NCBI GenBank assembly: GCA_015680905.1
Contig: JADFTS010000033.1
Span: 248,001 to 312,000, forward strand
Reading direction: 5' to 3'
Length of the DNA: 64,000 bases
Origin: Coptis chinensis
Lineage: Eukaryota > Streptophyta > Magnoliopsida > Ranunculales > Ranunculaceae
Shown one piece after another: positions 22,860 through 34,426 of the stretch. The notes under the pieces are model-generated. The model had not been told where the DNA came from and ran no database searches. It saw only the letters and a program-made list of their open reading frames with translations. The position numbers and the translations under genes are program-made. Each line of letters opens with the position of its first letter. Within the stretch, counting starts at the first letter, position 1.

Positions 22860-23690
22860 AATTGCTTTGTGCCATTAACAGAAACGCGCGCACTTGCAAC
22901 TGGTTCTATCAAAAGTGCCCATTACTCCAAAGCAAAAGAGCAATGCAAAAATAAATGGTCAATTGTCTCATCGAGTAAATTGCAAACAGAACAAGTAGAC
23001 GAAATAGTGGTGCCTCTATGAATAAGAGCATCCGCTGTCAAGGTGCGACCATGTATGGCACTCCAAAAGAAAAATATCACCTTCAAAGGAATTGGAACAC
23101 TCCAAACCAGTTTGACAGGGAAGGGGGTGTGTTAAAGAAGCCTGAGTGCGAACGTTGCCAGCTAAGACTTCATAGAAAGATTTGACAGTGAAAAGGCCGA
23201 TAAACTCCACAAAGCCTTATCTTCGTCAGTCGAAAGCTTAACCGTCTCAAGGGTTGATGCCAAAATAGCGTACTGCTCAAGCTCCCAGTCGTTACAATTT
23301 CTTCTCAGGGATAAATTCCAAGCCAACTGATCATTTTCTAAGAGAGGAAATTCATAGATAAAACCCCTCTTTTTTTTGGACACTTGAAACACAAGAGGAA
23401 AACTCTCAGCCAGAGGTTTGTCGTTGAGCCAAGTATCTGACCAGAACATGCATTTGTGACCATTCCCTACCTTGAACTTGATGCCTATTCGGAACTTAGA
23501 GAGAACACTAGACACGCCTTTCCATAGGCTACACCCATGTGCTTGTGTTATAGAATTTGGCCACCCTCTATGTTCATTGCACCCATATTTTGCCGTAATA
23601 ACTTTCCTCCACAGCGAGCCTTCCTCAGTCAAATATCTCCAGAGCCATTTCCCATGAAGGGCTCGATTCATAGGAACTAGTCTCAATGCT
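22860..23690 (-). pseudogene. LINE reverse transcriptase C-terminal fragment
   Basis: Minus-strand reading gives the region after the RT core of plant L1-type LINEs: NRALHGKWLWRYLTEEGSLW, then VGNGHKCMFWSDTWLNDKPLAESFP, then after a frameshift the zinc-binding zf-RVT block (VIFFFWSAIHGRTLTADALI, TCSVCNLLDETIDHLFLHC). A TAA interrupts it right after CSFALE, near 22918. Catalytic RT and endonuclease are missing. A 5'-truncated, dead copy. Confidence 0.82.
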
Positions 23691-26151
23691 ACTATTATCT
23701 TTCAAAGGAGGAATTATAAACATACTATTGGTATACACCCGTAGTTCTATATGTATGTTCTTAAAGGTTTACGGTGTGTTCTGTTATAGATAAAACAGTA
23801 ATCTAGCTCATGTACGTTATGATATCACTCCTGCGCCTGTATAGTTTTAGGTTATACCAATAGTTTTAACCTGCTAGGAACTTCTTTAGTGAAAGTTGAA
23901 ATGACCTGAATGTTAGGAATATCATGCTCCCAGAGAAAAGAAATGTTTTAAAAGAGATGCCAAAACTTAAAAACAATTTAGCATCTAGAGAACAACCTTT
24001 CAATAATGTTCATTAATCATGCATCCATATTTTATCAATCTATCTATTTAAGTTTCTTATCACTAGGGAACCTTACATAAGTTTATAAATATAAATGTTC
24101 CCTAATGATATGATATATATATGCATATAATTTACCATCCAATCACATGAACTATTTTTCTATTTATCCATTAAGTATTTTTCTTAGTAAATTGATTTGC
24201 ATGTTATACCGAATTCAAGTATATTACTTTATCGACTTACCTAAAAGAAATCGGATCTACGGTACTCCCCTCTCTCCATGCGACAGAAGAATATAGTCCA
24301 ATGAGATTTATTTATTGTTTGTCTATCTAAGACTATTTGGATGGTTTATGGATTTGCGACCAGGTTTTGAGCGTCTACCTGATATTGAACATATTCCTTG
24401 TACATAAATCAACTTGTGTGTCTAGTAGTATGTTTTGTCAAGATTAATGAAATAAATATACCACTTTTAACGCTATTTCCAAGGATTGTATTGGTCTATT
24501 GGATTAAAACCCTGTTAATTTTGTGCTAATATGGAATCCAGATCACCTACGTCAAGGATAAAAAAAGTAGATAGCGTGTCTAATGTTATGTCTTTCATAT
24601 GATACTTCAAAAACAAGTTCACCTTTTCGGGGAAAAGATGAACATAATATGCTGTTGTCTTTTATAAAAGCAGAGACGCGCGTGTAGTTGTGTACTATGA
24701 AAGTTTTGTGTAAAGCGGTGGAGTTTATACTCTACTTCGCAATGCATCTTGGAAGGTGCATGCTTAAAGCCAATACCCGTCCCAACTCTTGTATTTTGGT
24801 CAGAGCCAACGATGTTTGAAATGTAGGTCAGTTTGGGATTGGAACCATGCTTGTGTGCATACTGCGCATAGTAACTAACTGAGAGCACCACCTATGGAGC
24901 GAATGAGACCAATTCAATAACCATGGCAGTAGAGTTGGACTAGCTTAAACTGTTGGTGATAGATGAGGACGGAAAACTTAACAACGAAGAAAATGCGAAA
25001 CACTTTAAAATGTATGTCGAAGAAGTGACTAAGGAACTCCTTTGCCAAGATTAATCTATAGTTAAATTGGTGAACCTTTTCTTTTGAAAAAAAAAAAAAA
25101 TAAAAAGAAATGATCGAGAATCTAAACTTTACATAGTTAAAGGTAACAGTTCCACGTGGATGTGTTCCCTGAATTTGTCCACGTGTAACTCGTTGAAATC
25201 TTAGTGGAATCAGTGACAGGGAAGGTTGAAAGGATCTGAATGAGGGTTTCCATTGAATGGCATTTGTTTTGTAAGATTCTCCAACTTTGCGGCTTTAAAA
25301 GCATGTAATTTTGGGCTTTTGTTACTCCACCTGTCCACAATTCAACCCATACCCTTCATGGTTCATACTTGCTATGAACATCACATCTGAATATATAGTT
25401 GAGTGCTCGTACTTTTGAAATGCAAACTCCTGGTCGAATTTTCACATGAAAGTTCCTTTTAGAGACAATAGTGATATGCAGACACCCTTATGTGTTATGT
25501 GTATGTTATCTTGGGTATTAATTTTGTTTACGTCAATATATTTCTGGCAATAATGAAGTTAATAATAATATTCCATAGGGCAGTCTTAGCACTGACAGAG
25601 AGGAATAACATTGCCATTCAGCCATTAGAGCAAGCGCCATTAGAGTGCCCACCAAAAGTAGGGTAGTCTCATTTTTTGTAGGGACTTGATCTCTTGATGG
25701 CAGGAGAGTGTTTCCTACCAAGTGCTCAGGAGCTAAGTTGCGGATAGAGTTTTATACATATTTCTTTCAGTTCTTTGAAGCACATTGCGCATAAACATAG
25801 GGGGTGACCTTGAAGGCTAGAAATGAGGATTTTGATCTGCATTCAAACTTAAAAGCAGCTTTTATGACTTCAACTATGACTTGTGGTGGGACCTAGAATA
25901 GGATATATATTTTGTCAAACAAAACAAAGAAGAAAGTGAGAAGAGTGAAGACCACAACCAATACGAAGTGAGGAATAAAAGGGAACCAAATGTGGGCAGC
26001 TCATTGGGTTGTGAAGGGATACATGGGATGCACATGAAAAAGGCATTACAATCTGACTAAGCACAAAATGATCCCACAGACAATATATTCTTCTACCTCT
26101 ACGAGAGATGGAGAAGTGGAATTGAAGAGAATCTATTCATTCCTTTTAACA
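23691..26151. other. Spacer upstream of the MADS-box gene, no gene seen
   Basis: About 2.4 kb without a recognisable coding region; short frames on the minus strand (24619-24891, 25137-25340, 25533-25721) carry no known motif. The right part should contain promoter elements of the MADS-box gene, but I could not pick individual sites with confidence. Confidence 0.45.
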
Positions 26152-26157
26152 TATAAA
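26152..26157 (+). promoter_or_regulatory. Candidate TATA box of the AGL12-like gene
   Basis: TATAAA within ACATATAAACCTCTCC lies 163 bp before the ATG, leaving a leader of about 130 bases without an upstream ATG in the MADS frame. Confidence 0.5.
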
Positions 26158-26314
26158 CCTCTCCACACTTATCTAGTTTGGAGTTTTAAGTTTGTGAGAA
26201 GTTGTGAGAGAAAGTAGCTCTGCATATCAACCTCGAAGCTAGTTCAAACTAGTGGGAGGTTGTGTGCAAGGAAGTCCATCACCAGCTAAATCATACCAAG
26301 TGCTTTGGATATAT

Positions 26315-29300
26315 ATGGCTAGAGGCAAGGTTCAGATGAAGAGAATTGACAACCAGGTACACCGACAGGTGACCTTCTGCAAGCGCCGAGCTGGGCTTCT
26401 TAAGAAGGCTAAGGAGTTGTCCATCCTTTGTGATGCTGATATTGGGGTTATAATTTTCTCCAATCATGGAAAGCTTTATGAACTTTCCACCAAAGGGTCT
26501 GACTCTATCCTCTTTCTCTTTCTCTGCCTCTTATATTGTCTTTGCTTGATGGTAGAAGCTAGTCCAATGTATATATGATTATATGGTGAGTTTATGTTAT
26601 GGTTGTTTTGTTGATCATCAAAGAACCATTGAAGAGCTGATTGAAAGGTACATGCTGCAAACTGCAAAAGGTGTTCAAGTTTCAGAAGAGGAAACTAATC
26701 AGCCTATGGTATGTACTGATCTCCTAATACCTCGTAAACATTTGCAAATTATTCTATCTTGGGGATAGACTTCCTTCTTTTCTGAAAGATATTGTTACAT
26801 CTTACATGCATCTATTGTTCCTATATGATGCTGATATAGATGTATGCGTTGCTTATTAGTTGAATGTTTGTGAACTACCATAAAAAAAATGTTTGTGAAC
26901 TTTGGTTCTTAGGAAGTTAGGATGAGAAAAGGTGAACATATATTACTTCTCCAACAAAAAAGCCCCCTAGCAATCATGCATACTGTGGAATGAAACAATC
27001 TTGGAAGCCCTTATTCAGCAAAATTATATTGTGAATTACTAGGGAGCATGCTTTCAGTATTATAACAATATGTGTTTTCCCCACTACTAGGAAGCAGAAG
27101 AGGAGATAGCTATGCTGAAACAAGAAATTCAGCTACTTCAGAAAGGTCTCGGGTATATATTATATTTTTGATGATGTACTACTAGCTGTACAATTGTATA
27201 AACTAATTAATTCTGCTTATAACTGAAGATTAGGTAAATAAGGGTTCTCATATAGACAGGGCCGCCCTCTGAACTTTGATGGGCCCTAGGCGAGTTTCTT
27301 TAACGGGGGCAATATATTTTTTTCTATAAGGTATTTTACACAAATGGTCGTTGGGCCCAATGTTTGAATGTCTGTTGCAATTACTGAACTGGACTAAAAT
27401 CTACTTGTAATCTAGTTGGTGTTAGGTTAAATGGGAGTCTTAATTTTGACCAAACAATTGGGGCCTAGGCGGCTGCTTAGTTTGCCTGCCATGCATATAG
27501 ACACCATTGATTTTACCAAGGCCACCACACACTAACCACAAAACAAACGGGTCCTAGAATTAGAAATAAAAGAAATAATCTTTTAAAATAATTTATTAAT
27601 AATCAAAACACAAATTTCTTTTACGAAATCTTATAATATTCAAAATCAAACAAGAAAAATTTATAAAATTTATCACTTATTGAAGATACTAATTAATTTA
27701 TTAAAAAAATAATTGAATTATAAAATTTATCAAAATTGCCCACAATTGATAATGTGAAGGAATGGTTAGTAGCATGGCTGAGGCTGAGAAGTAGGGGGTT
27801 TGGGGCGAAAATATGGAAATTGGTGCCCTATGTTGTGATTTGGGCTATATGCAAGGCTAGAAACAATCACATTTTCAGGAGGACACCACCAGACGTAGCA
27901 CGTACTTGTATCGAAGTTAAGACATTATTCTTGTGGTATTGGACACTTGGTTTAATGGAAAGAACAAACTATAACTTCAAGGACATTGTTATACATTGGC
28001 ATGATATCATCGTTGAGGCAAGGAGCTAAGGGGATTAGTACTTTAGGGGAGTAGTTTGGGGTGTTTTTTTTCTTCTGTATATGTTTTGGTTATTTGTTTC
28101 TGTCAGAGCTTGCAGGTCTTGTAAGTGAGGTCCTCTCTTACTAGTCTGCCCTTTCAGCTTTCCTTTTTTGTTTTTTTGCACGCAAGTAGAGATATTTTAT
28201 TAATCTAATAAAGAATGTTACATCGAGAGCAGAGAGCTTACATCCAAAATAAGGTGAAAATAGTACTTCCAAGTTTAGTTAAACCGGTAGTAAGTCCTGT
28301 AAGGACTTTCTAGGCTAGTGACATAACTTGGTCTGGTAGAGCTCCACCACCTCACCTTGGTTCAGAGTTGATCCCATCTTGGCAACTGCATCAACACCAA
28401 AATTTGCTTATCGGTAGGTATGTGACAACAGTCTCCAGCTGGCCTTTTTGTATCTTTGATACATTTAATAAAAGTAACTTGGCTTATTAAAAAAAAAACT
28501 ATTAAAATTTAGAGGAACCCCAACACGAAAACAAATAAGTCTCATAATAATTTACGAATCAAATCCATAATCTTTTCTCCACATTATCACAATTGAAATT
28601 AAAACAAAACTTAATAAAATTATTCAATCACGCATTTGAATATACCAATTCATTCAATTTTATGGGAAATGACTGAAATTTTGAATTTGTCAATATTGAA
28701 AAAGTGTGTTGATTTAATTGAATGCAAGATAAAACCAACCCAATCAAAATTAAACAAATTTAATGTATATATTAAGTGGTGCTTATTTAATTTTCATGTG
28801 TTGCCTATTTGGTTTTGTTTTAGGTGTGGGCAGCCCTTGGTAAAATATGTGGTTCTTTTATAAATAAATAAATATACAATAGGATAAATAGAGGGTGTCT
28901 GACAATTAAGGTAGGCACTGTGCACCGGTATGTTTAGGGAGAATGAAGTAAAGATATATAATATTTTTAGAGGTAATTGATATACCATGTTCCCAGGTGT
29001 ACTTTTGGAGGGGGGTCAGGAACTATGACATTGAATGAGTTAAATCTTTTAGAGAAGCATCTTGAGACTTGGATTCATAACATCCGATCAACAAAGGTAT
29101 TAACATTGTTATGCACATGTTTATTTTCATTGCCATTTATTTTAATTTTGTTACATAGTATGAGGGGGATATGATGGTTATATGAACTCCACCTTATAGT
29201 GACTCTAAAATTACTCCACTCCTAAAAGTGAACTTACAAGATGAATTGAGAGCTAATTCTTAGTAGAGATATACATTACATGATGGAGAACACCCCATAA

Positions 29301-32300
29301 AAAATGAGCTCAATTGAATATGTTTAACCTTGTTAAAAGTTGTTATGAAATTAAAAAAAGTTAGGCCGTTAGATAATTTCATAACATTCTAAACGATTTT
29401 TTTGACGAGGTTGCAATCTTCAAATAAAGTGATTTTTTGTGAGGATGATTTTTATTGTGTGGAGAATATCTCCACAAAAAGTCAGTTTTTAATTCATTAT
29501 ACTTAGTGGTGGAGTCATTTTGGAGTCACTATAAGATAGAATTCATATAACCATCCCCTAGTATGAGTTAGACTTTGGGATCATATATGTACGCAACTTT
29601 CTATTGACAGATGGAGATGATGTCTCAAGAAATACAATTGTTGAAGAATAAGGTTAGTTCAAAACTTCAAATCCCATTGTGCTTTTACCTAATTCAAGGC
29701 ATGCTATATGTTAATTATGGATCAAGAAAATTTTCTATCTTATATGCTACAATTGGGAAGTTGAGTTACATTACTTGCTAAAAATAGATCAGTGGTTTGT
29801 GTTTTGTATGTATCTATCTCTCAAACAAAACATCTCTATTAGTAGCATCTCTTATAATCAATGTGGCCTTTAAATTCATCTGGGTATTTTTCTTACGCAT
29901 AATACTCATAAATGAATAATTAAATCAAAACACCCATATACTACTTAGAAAGACTGCTTTGCCTTTTTAAGCCTTTGTAAATTCTCGGTTCCCATATTTC
30001 CCTTAAAATGAAGTATTGGCTAATACTTTAAATATGAGTAATTGGTCGTTTCAATGTGTTAGTGAATTAAAATACCAAACTCACACATCAATTTTAATTG
30101 TACGCCACCATAAATGACATTTAATTAGGAATTTAATTACCAATTTAATTTGACTGTTTAGAAAAATATGAAAAGAAAAGAGAGAGAGTACGACGGGAAC
30201 TCTCCGTTGTCGAAAACTGAAAAGTCCCAAAATTAACCAACAAAGGTTTTTTTTCATCTTTATCTCATCGTTGCAATCATCAATTTTCTTATTTTTTTCA
30301 CAACATCTTAATTCTGCTTCAACACCAACAACAACTATTCTTTTTCCTACTGGCGTTTATGAATTGCTTGAGTGTCCTGTTTGTACCAATTACATATATC
30401 CTCCTATTCAAACTTTTTGCTTTGTTTCTAGTAACAATAATTACTACGTAATTATCTACAACGAATAGTCATATGCTTAATAAAACATTTACCGTAATGG
30501 GCTAAATATGTCAGTTTATGGGTACAACATGGTACAACGAAAAATGTTATGTGCCCATAAAAATATAATGCTATCGAACAAGGGTTCAATTAGATGGGGT
30601 TAATTTGCATACGAGCGATAATAGATTCCCCAACAGTCATTACAAGTTTACAACATGTTAACATGCATGGTGTGACTTTTTAATGCAATCTTGTTTTGGT
30701 TTTGAAGGAGGGCATACTGAAAGCTGCAAATGAGTACCTTAATGAGAAGGTAATGAAAAATTACAATATTTAGCTTTTAGAGAACGCACCTTAGTATATC
30801 ACTCATGCAGACATTGTTTCATGACATTGTTTTTTAACTTCACGTTTAGTAACAGTACTTAATGAAATCCTAGCCATGTAATATCCAAGAATATATTCCA
30901 AAATTAGCCTATGATACGATTTTAGGTGAAAGTAGATGACTACATTAGTCAAGAATGATACATGTATGGTGTGTTTTAAATGGAAAAAAAAAAGAGTTAC
31001 AGTTTGTATTTTAGGTCTTTGGAATGGATTTTCAGGAGCTACTACACTTAAGCTATTAAACTTGCTTGTAGTAGGTTGTCGCTGTGTCTTCTGTTTCTGT
31101 CAGGAAGAGTGGTTTGCCATGCCACCAAACTTTAGTCCTTGTTGTCAGCATCCTTGTCGAGCACTTGTCTCGGTTGAGAAATCAATCTCCTTCTCAGTAT
31201 GAGTGATGTTCAACCATTCCACTTTAACTCTTTGTTTTGTGCCATGCACTGTTTCCCCAGTGGATTTCATCCAACTAAAAGGCATTAATTGCCACTTTTG
31301 ATTGGGATTCAATCCATATATTCATCCATCCCATACTGGTGGCTTGTATAGCTCTCTCAAGAATAGCTTGCCAATTAGCATTATGGGTTGTATCGACATC
31401 CATTCCTCCAGCCCCAACACCATTAACCCTCCTAGTATGATCTCTGCAGACAAATCCCCATTCTGCAATGCCAGGACTATCTCTTGTGCTTCTAGCTACA
31501 TTAGCCTTTAACACTCCAATGGGTGGTATAAGCCAATAACACTTTAGAGTCAAATGAATAGATGGGTGCTAACTTTGAATTAGGTTATTCCTTTTATCTT
31601 TTTGCAAAATTGATGCCTTTTCGAACTGCTTGACAAATAGATGGGAAGTTAGGTTTCCCCTCTTCATAAATCATTTTGTTCCTATTTCTCCAGATAGCCA
31701 ATAGACATGAGATAGCAGTTGCTCCCCAAAGAGCTTTAGCTTGTGAATCAAGGTTAGACCCAACCTTTACAAGCTCAATGTGACTACATGGAATCTGTTG
31801 CATCACAAATGTATTTGTAGCATAATTCCAACATTGCCCAGCAAAGCCATACTCATAGAAAATGTGTGACTGAGTATCCGTGCTGTCCTTACATGTTATA
31901 CATCTTGAGGCTAATATGAATTTCATGTTTTGCATTATCATTTGTATTAATTGCACCTGACAGAATATTCCATTTTGTATCCAATTGACACGATTCTTGG
32001 ATGAAGTTTTGCTTCCCAAAGAAACTCGTTGCTTCCCAATAAGGCTTATCCCCTTTATTTCTTATTTCCTCGTGAGTTGAAGCAACCGAGATGTTTCTAG
32101 TTGGTGTGTGCATCCAAACTAACTCATCCTCACATTTTTCATTGGCCGGGCTGTTGAAGCTATGAGATCTCAACTCCAAGTATACCCAAGATATCGGTGA
32201 GAGTGGGGAAAGTTCCATCTATTATGCTCCATGTAGTCACTCAAAGTGGCATTATATTCTTGCCAAAAACTTATTTCCATTGGCAGGGGTGGATCCAGGG

Positions 32301-32933
32301 GGTGGGGGTGTGTTGCAGCTGCAGCACACCCAACTTTTCCGTAAAAAATATATATATATACTAATTATAATAGTGTATAATTTATCCCAAAAAAAATATA
32401 TTTATAGTGTATGTTAGTTATAGCAGGCCCCTTGAGTGGCAATCCTGGATCTGCTCCTGTCCATTGGCAAAAGCTCCATAATAGTTTTTGTACCAATCCG
32501 ATTGTCCCTCCAAATATTGATACTTTTGTATATTCTGTATTGACGTAGTGTGATATAATTTGGTAAGTTAATTTAAACTCAAAATACAATATTAATTCGA
32601 ATGATATGTATATTTTAAAATTTATAGGGGGAAAGTAAACAATAAATAATAATATAGTAATCAGTAATGTGGTCGCCTCGTATATACATAATTACATACT
32701 AGTGTTATAATATGACTGCTTTTCTAAATATTGATATTTTTGGTGGCGAGGTTGAAAAATTGGCTCTAGATGAGGTAAAAATGTAAAATGGCTATTCGGC
32801 CAATTTCTAACAGAGATTAATAACTCTTCTTCTCATGCAGATGGAGGAACAATTTGCAATTTTCGATGTCCCTCCAAATATAACAGAAATTCCATACCAA
32901 CTAACTATACCAAATGGACTTTTCAATTTCTAG
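26315..32933 (+). CDS. AGL12: MIKC-type MADS-box transcription factor, AGL12/XAANTAL1-like
   Basis: Seven exons: 26315-26496, 26624-26708, 27091-27152, 28997-29096, 29611-29652, 30708-30749 and 32841-32933 (182, 85, 62, 100, 42, 42, 93 bp). These sizes follow the classic MIKC pattern (62-100-42-42). They join in frame to 201 residues ending FNF and TAG. Exon 1 is the DNA-binding MADS domain ([36 protein letters not shown]). The I region starts [11 protein letters not shown], the K domain includes [20 protein letters not shown] and [17 protein letters not shown], and the short C-terminus ends IPNGLFNF. The FGGGSGTM block and LLLEKHLE-like helix point to the AGL12 clade, which in Arabidopsis (XAL1) acts in root meristem growth and flowering time. 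The splice sites are canonical; the intron 1 acceptor (ATCATCAAAG) is weak in pyrimidines. Introns 3, 5 and 6 contain foreign DNA listed separately. No break in the coding exons. Confidence 0.92.
27257..27493. mobile_element. hAT MITE in intron 3 of the AGL12-like gene
   Basis: The element starts CAGGGCCGCCCTCTG and ends CTGCCATG, with short inverted CA(G/T)GGC termini. It is bounded by a perfect 8-bp duplication, CATATAGA at 27249-27256 and 27494-27501, the hAT hallmark. The interior carries GGGCCCTAGGCGAG and GGGGCCTAGGCGGC, typical of plant hAT elements with CAGGGCCGNCCCT ends. No coding capacity. Confidence 0.8.
27736..28500 (+). pseudogene. LINE 3' fragment in intron 3 of the AGL12-like gene
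   Basis: An open stretch to TAA at 28029 matches the last part of plant LINE ORF2 ([32 protein letters not shown], then [17 protein letters not shown]). Its 3' untranslated part runs to an A-run at about 28490, and is itself interrupted by about 280 bp of another repeat (about 28165-28440). Same strand as the host gene. It is 5'-truncated, as usual for LINE insertions. Confidence 0.7.
30271..30425 (+). pseudogene. Stray SINAT-type RING-finger exon fragment in MADS intron 5
   Basis: A frame in intron 5 reads [20 protein letters not shown], which strongly resembles the start of the RING finger of plant SINAT/seven-in-absentia E3 ligases ([17 protein letters not shown]). Only the first Cys pair survives. 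The sequence then departs from the family: the expected QCxNGHTLCxxC is absent, replaced by [11 protein letters not shown]. It lacks the substrate-binding domain. It looks like a small retained gene fragment, perhaps carried by a transposon; no boundaries were found. Not functional. Confidence 0.6.
31000..32540 (-). pseudogene. LINE RT/RNase H fragment in MADS intron 6, split by a MITE
   Basis: Minus-strand frames give, from 5' to 3': a segment [20 protein letters not shown] (interrupted at the MITE), the zf-RVT-like region with [41 protein letters not shown], then an RNase H domain ([49 protein letters not shown]) and its tail ending near 31090. Frameshifts and stops occur between the pieces. 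Opposite strand to the MADS gene. It is a decayed non-LTR retrotransposon of the type that carries a plant RNase H. Confidence 0.82.
32284..32459. mobile_element. hAT MITE inserted into the intron 6 LINE
   Basis: Termini CAGGGGTGGATCCAGG and, on the other strand at the right end, CAGGAGCAGATCCAGG. A perfect 8-bp duplication TCCATTGG flanks it (32276-32283 and 32460-32467). Removing it with one target copy restores a continuous LINE reading (…[19 protein letters not shown]…), so it arrived after the LINE. 176 bp, no coding capacity. Confidence 0.88.
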
Positions 32934-33269
32934 AAGGCAGGTTTACATAGGTTGCTAATCGTAGTGATCTTGGAATGTAGAGTGAAGACCGGATATGCAG
33001 ATTTATGCAGTTAATTTGTGTTTACGAAGTGTTTTATGTATAGGTAATGTCCCATTTAATGATGGCTGTTTGATTATAAAATATTTGAACCTTGTAATCG
33101 AGTCTGGTACTCTGCTTGTAATAATATTTGTGCTACTTAAGATTGATGGTGGGTGTTAAATTGTTCATTTTAAGAATAAACATTTTGTTGAATAACATTA
33201 GGTGGTTTCTACTATTCAGATCCCATGCATTAACATTTCCTTGCGATGAATAATTGTTGGATTGAATAT

Positions 33270-33630
33270 TTCTGTTTCGGTCGATATATCGGAGGGTCAA
33301 AAACTGATATATATCGAATCTTATGTATATAGGATGATATATATATTTTTTGTTGATAAGTCAATTTTTTTTGGGTATGTCCATATATTTGAAATATCGC
33401 CGATTTGGAAATATAAGATATTTTAATAATAAAAAAAAATGTCAAAGATGGTCAAATATCGATCAAAGTCAACAATATACATCGGATATATCAGTCGATA
33501 TATGTTGATATCTCAAAAACCCAATATATATTGGTTTGAAATTGTATCAATATATCTATCCGATATATCTTAATATCTCCATATCGGATACCTCAAAAAC
33601 CGATATGTCGATTGATATTTTCGGCCTTTG
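33270..33630. repeat. Iterated GATATATC-rich block
   Basis: Words such as TCGATATATCGG, CCGATATATC, GATATCTC and CTCAAAAACCGATAT recur on both strands for about 350 bp, giving many small inverted repeats. It lies 340 bp beyond the MADS stop codon. Probably an old MITE of the plant CGATATATCGG kind; edges unclear. Confidence 0.5.
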
Positions 33631-33805
33631 GTGATATTAGTGATAGTATAGTTGCTTTTCCTTTCTTTCTATTTTCGATTTTGGGAGGTAATCTGGCCCA
33701 TACCGCCATACCCAAGAAGTTTGAAACTAACGAAATTTCAACAAACCAAAAAGTGTAAAATTACACTGAAACTGGAAGTATTCTGTAGTTTTCAATACTT
33801 TTCAG

Positions 33806-34030
33806 TAGGGGTGTAAAAAAGGCTCTCAATCCCTCAGCTCGCTCAGCTCGACCCGGCCCATGGGCCGAAAATGCCTTCATATTTAAGCCCTCATGCAATT
33901 TGAAGGCTGGCCTGGCTTGACCTTCATGTTTTGAGGGGTAAGTAAGGGCCTAGATGTGAAAGCATGTGGGCTGCCCTCAGCCCGACACTCAAAAGCCCTC
34001 ATAAGGCCTGCATTAAGGCCCTCACAACTT
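33806..34030. mobile_element. hAT-like fragment (left end)
   Basis: TAGGGGTGTAAAAAAGGC at 33806 is a common plant hAT left terminus, and is followed by GC-rich CGACCCGGCCCATGGGCC and GCCCTCA-rich sequence. I could not find the matching right end, so it may be truncated. Confidence 0.45.
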
Positions 34031-34426
34031 TTATATGTAATTTTATTTATATTTTGTTAAAAAGTACATAATTGTATAAATAACAAAATGAAAAATATGT
34101 TTTATATAAGTTAGTGCTTTGTGTAGGCTCCTCCAACATTACATGAAAAATCAAGTTCAAAATAACAAATTGTTCCATTGTTGGGAAATGAACCCGGGTC
34201 ATTTCCACATTAATAAACAAGAATAAAATATAAATCAGAGTGATGAGATATGATCCTTGGTATATAGTAATGAAGTTTTTAATCAACTTCAACTAATTAA
34301 AGAAAAACTTCGGTCCATAGCATTTAGGATGCAAAACCGTCCATAGCACCTCTGCACCACACACGTGTCCCATACTACAACCTTTGTTAACTCTGGTTTT
34401 TTTTGGGTAACTCTAGTTAACTTCCA
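34031..34426. other. Spacer, no gene seen
   Basis: AT-rich, no recognisable coding region or repeat structure apart from its edges. Confidence 0.4.

Noticed and set aside
26252-26314. Upstream in-frame extension of the MADS-box ORF
   Set aside because: It would need a GTG start; the ATG at 26315 begins the conserved MARGK of the MADS domain.
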